Shown here: positions 27,608-37,239 of the stretch, in pieces
How the letters are laid out: every line of letters starts with the position of its first letter
Numbering within the stretch: position 1 is the first letter of the stretch
Assembly (NCBI RefSeq): GCF_030053135.1
Contig: NZ_CP125652.1
Coordinates: 2,080,001-2,144,000, forward strand
Origin: Rhizobium sp. BT04
Lineage (GTDB): Bacteria > Pseudomonadota > Alphaproteobacteria > Rhizobiales > Rhizobiaceae
DNA length: 64,000 nucleotides
Direction of reading: 5' to 3'
The notes under the pieces: generated by a model
Seen by the model: the letters and a program-made list of their open reading frames with translations, nothing else
What the model was told of the DNA's origin: nothing
Databases searched by the model: none
Program-made: the position numbers and the translations under genes

Positions 27608-27656
27608 GTTTGCCCGAAAAGTTCAGGGCGCCGGTATGCGGCGCCCCTCGATGCAT

Positions 27657-28406
27657 TCAGTGAAACGCCGTTGCCGGCCGACCTCGTTGCGGCCCGCCTT
27701 TCACGGCAAGCTGCTTTTCCGCCAGCACTCCGAAGGCGAGGCCCAAGGTTGCCCAGAGGATCACGTGCATGCCGAGCGAGGTCGTGCGGAACCGCCAGAG
27801 CACCATCGCCGAGAAATTCTCCGGCACCTCGTTGATCGGCGGCAGCAGATAGAGCACGAGGCCGATGAAGACGAGATAGGCGATGCCGGCGATGATCGCA
27901 CCGTTCCAGAGACCGAAACGTTCGGCAAGACGGCGCGACAGCGCCACTGTGGCAACCAGCGCGGCAAGCGAAACGACGATCATCAGGAAGAACATTTCGG
28001 TCCTGACGCCGATCGTGTCGGGATTGCCGACCGCCGGCGGATTGGCCGGATACTTGATCCCGGGAACAAGAACGATCGCCACGAAGGCGGCAAGGGCGAT
28101 GACCGCCGAAGTGCCGCGCGCCGAAAGGCTGCTGAAGCGCCCGTGCACGAAAGCGAAGGCAAGCGCAAAAAGCCCGCCGACGGCGACGCTGTAGGCCATG
28201 ACGCCGGTAAAAAGGCCGAGACCGGCCTGCGTGGCGCGACTGACGATTTCAGGTTCAGCAGCTTCGCCGGCCGCCTGCGCAGTCGCCGCCTCGAAGGCGA
28301 TGGCCGCATCGACCAGCGGCTCGCCGAAGGTATGGGCGAAGGCAAAAACGAGAATACCGGCAATCAGGCCCGCGAGCATGCCGCGAAGCAGAAGGTTTCC
28401 AACCAT
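27657..28406 (-). CDS. cbtA: Cobalt transporter subunit CbtA
   Basis: A 249-residue membrane protein with about five to six hydrophobic helices and the CbtA look: LLRGMLAGLIAGILVFAFA at the N terminus, a proline-rich VPGIKYPANPPAVG loop and YLLPPINEVPENF. CbtA/CbtB are proposed cobalt uptake proteins, usually under B12 control. It follows cbtB on the minus strand behind a cobalamin riboswitch, which strongly supports the assignment. A dispersed inverted repeat separates the two genes. Confidence 0.9.
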   Translation of the reverse strand: MVGNLLLRGMLAGLIAGILVFAFAHTFGEPLVDAAIAFEAATAQAAGEAAEPEIVSRATQAGLGLFTGVMAYSVAVGGLFALAFAFVHGRFSSLSARGTSAVIALAAFVAIVLVPGIKYPANPPAVGNPDTIGVRTEMFFLMIVVSLAALVATVALSRRLAERFGLWNGAIIAGIAYLVFIGLVLYLLPPINEVPENFSAMVLWRFRTTSLGMHVILWATLGLAFGVLAEKQLAVKGGPQRGRPATAFH

Positions 28407-28424
28407 GTCAGGAACTCCCCTAAA

Positions 28425-28470
28425 GCATGTCGCGCAAAACTGTGTGAGCGGTTTCGCGAGAACGACATGC
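28425..28470. repeat. Dispersed rhizobial inverted repeat between cbtB and cbtA
   Basis: GCATGTCG at 28425-28432 and CGACATGC at 28463-28470 flank a segment with CGCAAAACTGTG and GCGGTTTCGCGAGAA. The motif resembles a small palindromic sequence common between genes in Rhizobium. It lies inside the cbtB-cbtA transcript, 18 bp upstream of the cbtA start. Confidence 0.5.
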
Positions 28471-28522
28471 GCAAAACAAGACCTAAGGCGCGAGAAGCGA
28501 ATCTGAAAGATCGCGACGCGCT

Positions 28523-28732
28523 TTAGTGGCAGGGAAAGCCGAGGAGATGACGACCGTCATGCACGAATTCGTGCACATACATGCCATTGAACAGCGCCAT
28601 TGCGCCTTCCTCGGTACCGACGAAATAGAGGACGATGAGCATCAGCAGGCCGCCGAAGATCGCCCAGGGCAGGATCTCTCCTAAGGGGATCGGCGCCGGT
28701 ACTGCTGCGGGCGCGAAAGTGGTGTCAGACAT
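28523..28732 (-). CDS. cbtB: Cobalt transporter subunit CbtB
   Basis: A 69-residue protein with one membrane helix (LPWAIFGGLLMLIVLYFVG). Its histidine-rich C terminus, MYVHEFVHDGRHLLGFPCH, is diagnostic of CbtB and likely to bind metal. It is the first gene after the riboswitch, with a GGAGGAAT ribosome-binding site. It partners cbtA downstream. Confidence 0.92.
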   Translation of the reverse strand: MSDTTFAPAAVPAPIPLGEILPWAIFGGLLMLIVLYFVGTEEGAMALFNGMYVHEFVHDGRHLLGFPCH

Positions 28733-28769
28733 GTATTCCTCCGGGAATGACGCGTTCAGTCGAAAGAGT

Positions 28770-28885
28770 GCTTACGCAGGTGGGTCTGACTTCCAACGCG
28801 AAGAGCTTTCGACACGCTGGTCACAGTGGCGCGACCGTGCCGGATTTCCACCGGCTTCCAAACCCGCAACAGCACGGTTATATCT
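28770..28885 (-). ncRNA. Cobalamin (B12) riboswitch upstream of cbtBA
   Basis: Read on the minus strand, the leader shows the conserved core in order: GGAAGCCGGTGGAAATCCGG, then the B12 box GCCACTG (complement of 28824-28830), then GGAAGTCAGACCC (complement of 28782-28794). This arrangement is the textbook cobalamin riboswitch and lies 38 bp before cbtB. Adenosylcobalamin binding would switch off cobalt uptake. Outer boundaries are approximate. Confidence 0.93.
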
Positions 28886-28961
28886 GCACGCCGAAGAGAC
28901 TGTCAACGAAACTTCACAAGCCGGCAAAGACGCTGGAGCCGCATTCCGGGAGATCAGAACG

Positions 28962-29519
28962 ATGGTGAATACGCGCCTCACCTGGATCTGCCACGGCGCG
29001 ACGATGGCAAGCCGCAAAGCCCTGTTCCCGCTCGACGAACCGCTGGAAGACAAGGCGGAGGAAGAAGCGGCCAGCATGGCTGCCCCTCCCCGCGCCGACC
29101 GTATCGCCACGAGCCCCGCCTTACGCGCGCGCCAGACCGCGGAAGCGCTTCGCCTTGACGCCCGGATAGATCAGGCGCTTCGCGACTGCGACCATGGCCG
29201 CTGGGCCGGCAGGTCGATCACCACGGTCGAGGCAGACGAGCCGGCAAACCTCCTGGCCTGGATGAGCGATCCGGAAGCTGCCCCGCATGGCGGCGAGAGC
29301 CTTGTTGATCTGCGCAGGCGGGTCGCCAGCTGGATGGACAATGAATCCAGCCTCGGCGGCCATGTGATCGCCGTCAGCCACGCGGCCGTCATTCGGGCAG
29401 CGGTGGCGCATGTGCTTCAGGCGCCACTCCCTTCCTTCTGGCTGAGCGACGTCGAGCCACTCGCCGTCATTCACATGACCACTGATGGACGGCGCTGGTC
29501 TCTACGCTTTCCGCATTAG
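28962..29519 (+). CDS. Histidine phosphatase-superfamily protein with altered RHG motif
   Basis: A 185-residue product that aligns in pattern with phosphoglycerate mutase-like phosphatases. The N-terminal motif reads WICHGAT instead of RHGxT. RIATSPALRARQTAEAL and the second catalytic segment VIAVSHAAVIRA are present. The first catalytic histidine is kept but its arginine is replaced by cysteine, so activity is doubtful. It is divergent from the riboswitch-cbtBA operon, which suggests a link to cobalamin metabolism. The frame continues upstream, but homology starts at ATG 28962. Confidence 0.75.
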   Translation: MVNTRLTWICHGATMASRKALFPLDEPLEDKAEEEAASMAAPPRADRIATSPALRARQTAEALRLDARIDQALRDCDHGRWAGRSITTVEADEPANLLAWMSDPEAAPHGGESLVDLRRRVASWMDNESSLGGHVIAVSHAAVIRAAVAHVLQAPLPSFWLSDVEPLAVIHMTTDGRRWSLRFPH

Positions 29520-29646
29520 AGCCCGAGGCCGCTGTAACACCTTGAATCGCTGCATAAACTTATCCAGCCTTACACAAGCAAATCGCGTCATCTCTATTGA
29601 ACCCGGTTTGGCGGGGACTACTTCCTTATCCCAAGGAGATGGAAGA

Positions 29647-29763
29647 ATGACATATGATTGGAGTGGGGAGCGCACGCGACGCTTGCGTTTGATGCGTTTT
29701 GCCACAGTCACAGTTCTGGTCGGTCTCATCGTCAGCGTCCCGCTGCTGATCGTCACCGCCTGA
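29647..29763 (+). CDS. Small membrane protein, 38 residues
   Basis: No named family is recognised. AAGGAG lies 8-10 bases before ATG 29647, and a strong terminator begins 8 bp after the stop. It is therefore a compact independent transcription unit and not a random frame. The product has an acidic-aromatic start (MTYDWSGE), an arginine cluster (RTRRLRLMR) and one transmembrane helix (FATVTVLVGLIVSVPLLIV). The positive-inside rule predicts a cytoplasmic N terminus. Confidence 0.65.
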   Translation: MTYDWSGERTRRLRLMRFATVTVLVGLIVSVPLLIVTA

Positions 29764-29766
29764 AGC

Positions 29767-29811
29767 ACGAAAGGGCGAGCGGTGCCATGGCACGCTCGCC
29801 TTCGTTCTTTT
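29767..29811 (+). terminator. Rho-independent terminator after the 38-residue gene
   Basis: GGCGAGCG pairs with CGCTCGCC, extended by an inner TGCC/GGCA and an outer CGAA/TTCG with one mismatch. A T-rich run ending in TTTT follows at 29811. Confidence 0.8.
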
Positions 29812-29992
29812 CACACGCCAGTCTGCAATCACGACGAAGACCGCGCTCAGCGTTTCTCGGTCTCGCAAAAGCACCCCTCTGGTCCCTTGACGGTACAGCA
29901 ACAGGCTGCCGCCTCCGATAATTCGCCTTCTGGTTTCAACGAACATTTCAGACTTTTGTGCTACTTCCGCGAAGGTTGGAGATGGAGAAGGC

Positions 29993-31567
29993 GTGGTGCC
30001 GGTATTTTTCCAGAGCAGGGCCGGAAGGCAATGTGTGTCGATCGTCGGGTTCGGGATCACTCTCTGGCTCCTCGGCACGCTGCTGCAGCTTGACGACAGC
30101 CTTGCCTTCTTCATGACCGGTTTCGGCGAATACGGCGCCGACAAGCTCGTTCTGGCGCTGGGCATCGCCGGTGCCATGAGCTTCATCTATTCGGTGCTGC
30201 GCATCGCCGACCTGCGCAAGGAAACGGAACAGCGCGCCGCCGCTCAGGCAAAGGCCGATTGGACCGCAACCCACGACCACCTGACCAAACTGCCGAACCG
30301 CTACGCCTTCGAGCGCAAGATTCTTTCCCGGCCGATCAAGACCGACGAGGCCGAGATCGAGGAGTGGGGCCGCAACGTCACCCTCTTCTCCGTCGACCTC
30401 GACGGCTTCAAGAAAGTTAACGATCTCGTCGGCCACAAGGGCGGCGACGTCCTGTTGATCGAGGTTGCCAGACGCATCTGCGCGCTCGGCAATGCCGACT
30501 GCGTCTATCGCTTCGGCGGTGACGAATTCGTCATCGTCGCGTTCGCCCTGACGGCGCAACGCGAGGAGCGTTTTGCCAAGCTTTTGATCCAGGCCATTAC
30601 CCGGCCGATCCATATCGATGGCTTTGCCGTCGAAGTCGGCGCCAGCGTCGGCTACGACCGCTGGGTCGAGGGAGCCGAACCCCTTGAAGATGCCGCCCAT
30701 CGTGCCGACCTTGCCATGTACGAGGCGAAATCACGCGGACCCAACCATTATTTCGTCTTCGAACCGTCGATGCAGGACAAGGTAACGGAACGCGCCGCGC
30801 TGGAAACCAGGCTGCGTGCTGCAATTTCCACCAAGGCGATCAAACCCTTCTATCAGCCGCTGATCGACCTGAAGTCCGGCCAGCTCTGTGGCTTCGAGGC
30901 CTTGGCGCGCTGGATCGGCGATGATGGTGTCAACATCCCGCCGCCTGTCTTCATTGATATCGCCGAGGAGACGGGCATGATCACCGCATTGTTCGAGGAT
31001 CTTCTCGCCCAGGCCTGCAGCGACGCACTCACCTGGCCGGAGCATGTGACCTTGTCCTTCAACGTCTCGCCGGTGCAGATGGAAGACAGGCTCCTGACTT
31101 CCCGCATCCTCAAGGTTCTCTCGGCAAGCCGGCTGCCGCCGCAGCGCCTGGAAGTGGAGATCACCGAAAATGCGCTGATCCAGGATCCCGCCATCGCCGT
31201 CGTCGTTCTCGACGAACTGCACGCGGCCGGCATCCAGATCGCCCTCGACGATTTCGGCACCGGCTATTCGAGCCTCGCCCAACTCGCCCGCTATCGTTTC
31301 GACAAGATCAAGATCGACAAGAGCTTCATCGCCACCTATCGCGACGACGAACGCCAGGAAAAGATCGTCCGCGCCATGCTCGGCCTCGGCAGGAGCCTCA
31401 ACATCAAAACAACAGCGGAAGGCGTTGAGGAGCATAGCCAGCTCGCCTTCCTGCTGCAGCTTGGCTGCGATATCGGCCAGGGCTATCTCTTCGGCAAGGC
31501 GATGCCCGCCGCCGAGGCGGGCATCTTCATCAGCGATCGCAATACCAGTCTGGCCTCCACGGCCTGA
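29993..31567 (+). CDS. GGDEF-EAL bifunctional cyclic di-GMP protein
   Basis: A 524-residue protein. Two N-terminal hydrophobic segments (about residues 14-34 and 50-68) anchor it in the inner membrane. The diguanylate cyclase domain has an intact GGDEF at residues 175-179. The phosphodiesterase domain has an intact EAL at 302-304 and ALDDFGTGYSSL further on. Both catalytic signatures are preserved, so it could make or degrade cyclic di-GMP. No separate sensory domain is visible. GTG 29993 is the likely start, with GGAGAAGG just before it. It stands alone between other units. Confidence 0.9.
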   Translation: MVPVFFQSRAGRQCVSIVGFGITLWLLGTLLQLDDSLAFFMTGFGEYGADKLVLALGIAGAMSFIYSVLRIADLRKETEQRAAAQAKADWTATHDHLTKLPNRYAFERKILSRPIKTDEAEIEEWGRNVTLFSVDLDGFKKVNDLVGHKGGDVLLIEVARRICALGNADCVYRFGGDEFVIVAFALTAQREERFAKLLIQAITRPIHIDGFAVEVGASVGYDRWVEGAEPLEDAAHRADLAMYEAKSRGPNHYFVFEPSMQDKVTERAALETRLRAAISTKAIKPFYQPLIDLKSGQLCGFEALARWIGDDGVNIPPPVFIDIAEETGMITALFEDLLAQACSDALTWPEHVTLSFNVSPVQMEDRLLTSRILKVLSASRLPPQRLEVEITENALIQDPAIAVVVLDELHAAGIQIALDDFGTGYSSLAQLARYRFDKIKIDKSFIATYRDDERQEKIVRAMLGLGRSLNIKTTAEGVEEHSQLAFLLQLGCDIGQGYLFGKAMPAAEAGIFISDRNTSLASTA

Positions 31568-31662
31568 CGGAGCGCTCTACCCTTTGTTTTGACGCGATTC
31601 CCGGCAAAACCGCTTAGCGCTTTGCCTGGGAAAACCGCTTTGCACTCTTCCTGGAATTTGCT

Positions 31663-33264
31663 CTAAAACACCTGCCGCAGGATCACGAACAGCACGAAGG
31701 CGATCGCGATCGAGGCCGGCAGCGTCAGCACCCAGGCCATCAGCATGTTGCGCACGGTCGACCATTGCAGGCCGGAACCGTTCGCCGCCATGGTGCCGGC
31801 GACGCCGGACGACAGAACATGCGTGGTCGAGACCGGCAGGCCGAGATGATCGGCCGAGGCAATGGTGACCATCGCCACCACTTCGGCTGCCGCGCCCTGG
31901 CCGTAGGTCAGATGCGTCTTGCCGATCTTTTCGCCGACCGTGACGACGATCCGCTTCCAGCCCACCATCGTACCGAGGCCGAGCGCGATCGCGACCGCCA
32001 CCTTCACCCAGAGCGGGATGAACTTCGTCGCATTGTCGACCGCCTTGTGGTAGTTCGTCACTGCACTGAGGTCGCCAGCGTCCATCGGCAGCAGCTTCTG
32101 CTTGTCGATCAGCTTCAGCGCCTCACCGATCAGGTAGATGTCGTTACGGACGTTGCCGACGAGATTGGTCGGCACCGCTTCCAGCGTCGGGAAGGCGGCG
32201 ACTTCGGCGCTCGTCTGGTGGATATATTGCTGCAGAGCCGGCGTCGTTGCATCCGTCCAGGTCTTGTTCTTGACGGCGTTGCTGATCTCGGCCTTGTAGT
32301 CGGTGACGGTCACGCTGGGCTTCACATATTTGCCGAGCGCGGTTTCCACCTGGACCGATGCCGACTTGTAAGCCTCGAGATAGTTGACATCGGGCGTGCG
32401 GTTCAGCGCGAAAGCGGTTGGCACGAGGCCGATCAGGATGAGCATGATGAGGCCCATGCCCTTCTGGCCGTCGTTGGAACCGTGGGCGAAGCTGACGCCG
32501 GTGCAGGTGAAGATCAGGATCGCGCGGATCCAGAGCGGCGGCGGCTGGTTGCCCTTCGGTTCGTCGTAGAGTGCCTTGTTGCGCACCAGGACTTTCATAA
32601 CCAGCAGAAGCACGGCGGAAAGACCGAAGCCGATCAGCGGCGAGATCAAAAGCGACAGGCCGATATTGGTCGCCTGCGACCAGTCGACGCCGCTCGTCGC
32701 CGTGCCTGCCGGCGCCAAGAACTGGTTGGCGAGGCCGACGCCGATGATCGATCCCACCAGCGTATGCGAGCTCGACGACGGCAGGCCGAGATACCAGGTG
32801 CCGAGGTTCCAGACGATCGCGGCAATTAGCAGCGCGAAGACCATGGCAAGGCCGGAACCGGAGCCGACCTGCAGGATCAGTTCCACCGGCAGCAGCGCCA
32901 GAATGCCGAAAGCGACGGCGCCGCTCGAGGTCAACACGCCGAGGAAGTTGAAGAAACCCGACCAGATGACGGCGAATTCCGCCGGCAGGGAACGCGTGTA
33001 GATGACGGTGGCTACGGCATTGGCCGTATCGTGGAAACCGTTGACGAATTCGAAGCCGAGCGCAATCAGCAGAGCAAGACCTAAGAGAATCCAGGGAACG
33101 GCAACTGCGGTTGTCAGGTCGCGGGTGAGTGCATAGGCGACATATCCGAGGCCGCAGACCAGAACGAGTGCGAATACCGGCAAGAACCATTTGCCGGATG
33201 AATTCGAACTGTGGAGCGGGTGGGAAGTGTCGCTATGAACCTGGCTGGGGGCAATATCGGCCAT
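31663..33264 (-). CDS. pit: Low-affinity inorganic phosphate transporter (PiT family)
   Basis: A 533-residue inner-membrane Pi:H+ symporter. The two inverted PiT signatures are present: GFEFVNGFHDTANAVATVIYT in the N-terminal half, and GLPVSTTHVLSSGVAG with SFAHGSNDGQKGMG in the second. GLPSSSSHTLVGS is the matching first-half motif. A long soluble insertion of about 130 residues separates the halves, as in several rhizobial Pit proteins. The frame opens 9 codons earlier, but ATG 33264 has a GGAA-type ribosome-binding site. No DUF47 partner gene lies beside it. Confidence 0.9.
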   Translation of the reverse strand: MADIAPSQVHSDTSHPLHSSNSSGKWFLPVFALVLVCGLGYVAYALTRDLTTAVAVPWILLGLALLIALGFEFVNGFHDTANAVATVIYTRSLPAEFAVIWSGFFNFLGVLTSSGAVAFGILALLPVELILQVGSGSGLAMVFALLIAAIVWNLGTWYLGLPSSSSHTLVGSIIGVGLANQFLAPAGTATSGVDWSQATNIGLSLLISPLIGFGLSAVLLLVMKVLVRNKALYDEPKGNQPPPLWIRAILIFTCTGVSFAHGSNDGQKGMGLIMLILIGLVPTAFALNRTPDVNYLEAYKSASVQVETALGKYVKPSVTVTDYKAEISNAVKNKTWTDATTPALQQYIHQTSAEVAAFPTLEAVPTNLVGNVRNDIYLIGEALKLIDKQKLLPMDAGDLSAVTNYHKAVDNATKFIPLWVKVAVAIALGLGTMVGWKRIVVTVGEKIGKTHLTYGQGAAAEVVAMVTIASADHLGLPVSTTHVLSSGVAGTMAANGSGLQWSTVRNMLMAWVLTLPASIAIAFVLFVILRQVF

Positions 33265-33529
33265 GGCATAGTTCCTTATTCCGTTTTGCAAATGTGCCTT
33301 TTGTTAATAATTCCGCAGCGTGAAGCTCTCATGACGTCGTAAGGCACTGACATCAGGCAATATTAGCCGTCACATGCTGTCCGCCCTACGGATGAAAATA
33401 CCCCGTCGCACGCCCCACCGACCGGAATGACGGGCCGGGAGCGACAAAAACACGCGACCGGCGAATAAATGCCTTTCCGTCCGAAGCCCCGGCCCTAAGT
33501 TCGGCATCTTGACGCGGAGTCTTCGAAAC

Positions 33530-34708
33530 ATGCCATCGACCGATCTCCTCCTGACCTTCAACGCCGGCTCCTCGACCGTCAAGATCGGCATCTTCGCGAT
33601 GGATGGCGCTGCGGCCCGGCGCATCGGCAAGGGTGTGATCGATTTTCGCGCCGAGCCGCTCTCGCTCGACCTGACGAAGGGATCGCAGACATTCGAGATG
33701 CCATTGAAGGCCGAAGTGACGGACGACCTGCACGGCGTCGTCGACGAGGTTTTCGCGCTTCTCGCCGATCATGTCGACATCACCGCCACACGCGCCGCTG
33801 GCCATCGCGTCGTCCATGGCGGCGACCGTTTCACGAAGGCGATCGCCCTCGACGCCGCCGCAATCGATGCCGTCGATGCGCTGACCCCGCTTGCACCCCT
33901 GCACCAGCCGCAGGCGCTGCGTTTCATCCGCGCGCTCCGGCATCTGAAACCGCATCTTGCCCAGACAGCCTCCTTCGACACTGCCTTTCATGCCACGCAG
34001 GACGATCTCGTTCGCCGCTTCGCCATTCCCCGTGCCCTGCATGACGAGGGCGTCAAGCGTTACGGCTTCCACGGCCTTTCCTACAAATTCATCGCCGCTG
34101 TGCTTGCCAGCAAGGCGCCGCGTGCAGCTAAGGCGGTGGTCGCCCATTTCGGCAGCGGCGCCAGCCTCTGCGCGCTGGATGACGGCGTCAGCCGCGATTG
34201 CAGCATGGGCTTTTCGACACTCGACGGCATTCCGATGGCGACGCGCCCCGGTTGGCTCGATGCCGGCGTCATCCTGCATCTGGCCGGTGAGAAGAAGCAA
34301 TCCTTCAGGGAGATCGAAGACCTGCTCTATCACCGCTCCGGCTTGCTCGGCGTTTCCGGCATCAGCACCGATACGCGCGAGCTGTTGAAGGACGGGCAGC
34401 CGGAGGCGCGCCAGGCGATCGACCTTTTCACCCTGCGCATCGCCGGCGAGATCGGCCGCATGGCGGCAACGCTGAACGGCCTCGACACCATCGTCTTCAC
34501 CGCCGGCATCGGCGAGCATCAGCCGGAGATCCGCAACGGCGTGGCGAAACGACTGTCCTGGCTCGGCCTTGCGATCGACGAAAAGGCCAATGCCGCCGGT
34601 GATTTCACGATCAGCACTGGGGAAAGCCGCATCGCCGCCCATGTCATCGCCACCGATGAGGAACAGGTCATCGCCGACGAGGCGCTGTCTATTCTTCGCA
34701 GTGACTGA
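33530..34708 (+). CDS. ackA: Acetate kinase
   Basis: A 392-residue cytoplasmic kinase interconverting acetyl phosphate + ADP and acetate + ATP. It shows the phosphate-binding FNAGSSTVK at the start, the substrate loop with [29 protein letters not shown] and [14 protein letters not shown]. Length is family-typical. It lies 71 bp upstream of phosphoketolase, whose product acetyl phosphate is its substrate, so the pair forms the ATP-yielding end of the phosphoketolase route. ATG 33530 begins the conserved sequence. Confidence 0.93.
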   Translation: MPSTDLLLTFNAGSSTVKIGIFAMDGAAARRIGKGVIDFRAEPLSLDLTKGSQTFEMPLKAEVTDDLHGVVDEVFALLADHVDITATRAAGHRVVHGGDRFTKAIALDAAAIDAVDALTPLAPLHQPQALRFIRALRHLKPHLAQTASFDTAFHATQDDLVRRFAIPRALHDEGVKRYGFHGLSYKFIAAVLASKAPRAAKAVVAHFGSGASLCALDDGVSRDCSMGFSTLDGIPMATRPGWLDAGVILHLAGEKKQSFREIEDLLYHRSGLLGVSGISTDTRELLKDGQPEARQAIDLFTLRIAGEIGRMAATLNGLDTIVFTAGIGEHQPEIRNGVAKRLSWLGLAIDEKANAAGDFTISTGESRIAAHVIATDEEQVIADEALSILRSD

Positions 34709-34718
34709 TCCAGATCAA
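34705..34718. promoter_or_regulatory. Candidate FNR/FixK-type anaerobox
   Basis: CTGAT-CCAG-ATCAA matches the TTGAT-N4-ATCAA consensus at nine of ten positions. It overlaps the ackA stop and lies 62 bp before the phosphoketolase start. Low-oxygen activation of that gene would make metabolic sense. A single match by eye is only suggestive. Confidence 0.4.
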
Positions 34719-34779
34719 CGGCAATTCGGCGCCGACCGGTAGACTTGACGTTGAACAGGTTTTCGAACGGGAGAAGCCG

Positions 34780-37163
34780 ATGGAAACGCATGTCTCGACC
34801 GCCGCTCTGACCGATGCCGAACTCACCCTCATCGACCGCTATTGGCGGGCCGCCAACTATCTCTCGGTCGGCCAGATCTACCTGCTGGCCAATCCTCTGC
34901 TGCGTGAGCCGCTGAAGGCAGAGCACATCAAACCCCGCCTGCTCGGCCATTGGGGCACGACGCCCGGCCTGAATTTCATTTATGCGCATCTGAACCGCCT
35001 CATCCGCGCCCGCGATCTCGACATCATCTACATGTGCGGCCCCGGCCATGGCGGGCCGGGCATGGTGGCCAACACCTATCTCGAAGGCACCTATAGCGAG
35101 ATCTATTCCGATATTTCCGAGGATACGGAGGGCATGCGCAAGCTCTTCCGGCAATTCTCTTTCCCTGGCGGCATCCCGAGCCATGCAGCCCCCGAAACGC
35201 CGGGATCGATCCACGAGGGCGGCGAACTCGGTTATGCCCTCGTCCATGCCTATGGCGCCGCCTTCGACAATCCCGAGTTGATCGTCGCCTCGTCGTCGGC
35301 GACGGCGAGGCCGAGACCGGGCCGCTGGCTGCGAGCTGGCATTCCAACAAATTCCTCAACCCCGCCCGCGACGGCGCCGTACTGCCGATCCTGCATCTGA
35401 ACGGCTACAAGATCGCCAACCCGACCATTCTCGGCCGCACTGGTCATGACGACCTCAAGTGTCTCTTCGAAGGTTATGGCTACGAACCGTTCTTCGTCGA
35501 GGGGCATGAGCCGCGCGACATGCATCAGCAGATGGCCGCAACCCTGGACAGCGTCTTCGACCGCATCCGGGAGATCCAGAGGCAAGCCCGTGACGGCAAG
35601 GCCGCTGAAGGCTGCCCGCGCTGGCCGATGATCGTGCTGCGCAGCCCGAAGGGCTGGACAGGCCCCAAGGAGGTCGACGGCAAGAAGGTGGAAGGCTTCT
35701 GGCGCGCCCACCAGGTGCCGGTCTCCAACTGCCGCGGGGATGACGGCCATCGCAAGATCCTCGAGGACTGGATGCGCGGCTATGACCCCGAAGACTTGTT
35801 CGGCGCCGACGGCCGGCTGAAACCCGAACTGCGCGCGCTGGCACCCGCCGGCGAACGCCGCATGGGCGCCAATCCGCATGCCAATGGCGGCTTGCTGCGC
35901 CGGGAGCTCGACGTTCCCGATATCAGCGACTATGCGGTCGATATCGGCAAGCGCGGCAGCGCCATGGTGCAGTCGACGGAGATTCTCGGCCATTACCTGC
36001 GCGACACGATGAAGCGCAACGCGGAGGCCGCCAACTTCCGTATCTTCGGCCCCGACGAGACGGAATCGAACCGCCTCGGCAGCGTCTTCGACGTCACCGA
36101 CCGTGTCTGGATGGAGGGTATCGAGCCTTATGATGTCCACCTCTCCCGCGACGGGCGCGTTATGGAAGTGCTCTCCGAACATCTCTGCCAGGGCTGGCTG
36201 GAAGGCTACCTCTTGACCGGCCGGCACGGCCTCTTTTCCTGCTACGAGGCCTTCATCCACATCATCGATTCCATGTTCAACCAGCACGCCAAATGGCTGA
36301 AGGTGACGCGCGAACTCGAATGGCGAAAGCCGATCTCATCGCTGAATTACCTGCTGACCTCGCATGTCTGGCGTCAGGACCATAACGGCTTCAGCCATCA
36401 GGATCCCGGTTTCGTCGATCTCGTCGCCAACAAGAAGGCCGATATCGTCCGCATTTATCTGCCGCCGGATGCCAATACCCTGCTCTGGGTCGGCGACCAT
36501 TGCCTGCGCACCTACGACCGCGTCAACGTCATCGTTGCCGGCAAGCAGCCGGAGCCACAATGGCTGTCGATGGATGAAGCGGCGAAACATTGCGAGGCCG
36601 GCATCGGCATCTGGCACTGGGCGGGCAACGAGGAAGACGCGACCTCCCCCGATCTCGTCATGGCCTGCGCCGGCGATGTGCCCACAATGGAGACGCTCGC
36701 CGCCGTCGACCTGCTGCGCAGGGCCATCCCGGAGCTGAAGATTCGTACCGTCAATGTCGTCGATCTGCTGGCGCTGCAATCCCGGGATCAGCATCCGCAC
36801 GGCCTGACCGACGAGGCCTTCGACGCAATTTTCACATCGGACAAGCCTGTCATTTTCGCCTATCACGGCTATCCCTATCTCATTCACCGCCTGACCTACA
36901 AACGCACCAACCACCGCAACATCCACGTCCGCGGCTTCATCGAGGAGGGCACGACGACAACCCCCTTCGACATGACCGTCCTCAACCAACTCGACCGCTA
37001 CCACCTCGCCATCGAAGCCATCGAGCGCGTGCCGGGCCTGAAGGAAAAGGCAAAGGAAGCACTGGCCGCCTTCCGCGGCAAGCTCGCGGAGCATCACGAC
37101 TATGTCAGGGAATATGGCGAGGACATGCCGGAGGTGCGGAACTGGACGTGGCCTGCGGCGTGA
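34780..37163 (+). pseudogene. xfp: Phosphoketolase (Xfp) interrupted by one-base frameshift
   Basis: Thiamine-diphosphate enzyme that splits xylulose 5-phosphate or fructose 6-phosphate to acetyl phosphate. The N-terminal part (34780 to about 35290) has [18 protein letters not shown] and [19 protein letters not shown]. The frame then breaks and the remainder, from about 35291, restores [31 protein letters not shown] and the full C-terminal domains. One missing base after 35290 explains the break, because the expected residues are VACVVGDGE and the TGC codon lacks its G. With that base the product would be about 794 residues, the normal length. This is either a real inactivation or a sequencing error. 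No other damage is seen. Confidence 0.85.
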
Positions 37164-37239
37164 GGCGAAGGCCAGGCACCGCCGGAGAAGTCCGAAGCTT
37201 TCGATATTCGCCGGGTTGGATACAGGTGTGTCTGTTTAG

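Noticed and set aside
33265..33529. Pho box upstream of pit
   Set aside because: Loose TGTCA/GTCAT pieces occur with wrong spacing. They do not match the CTGTCAT direct-repeat pattern well enough.
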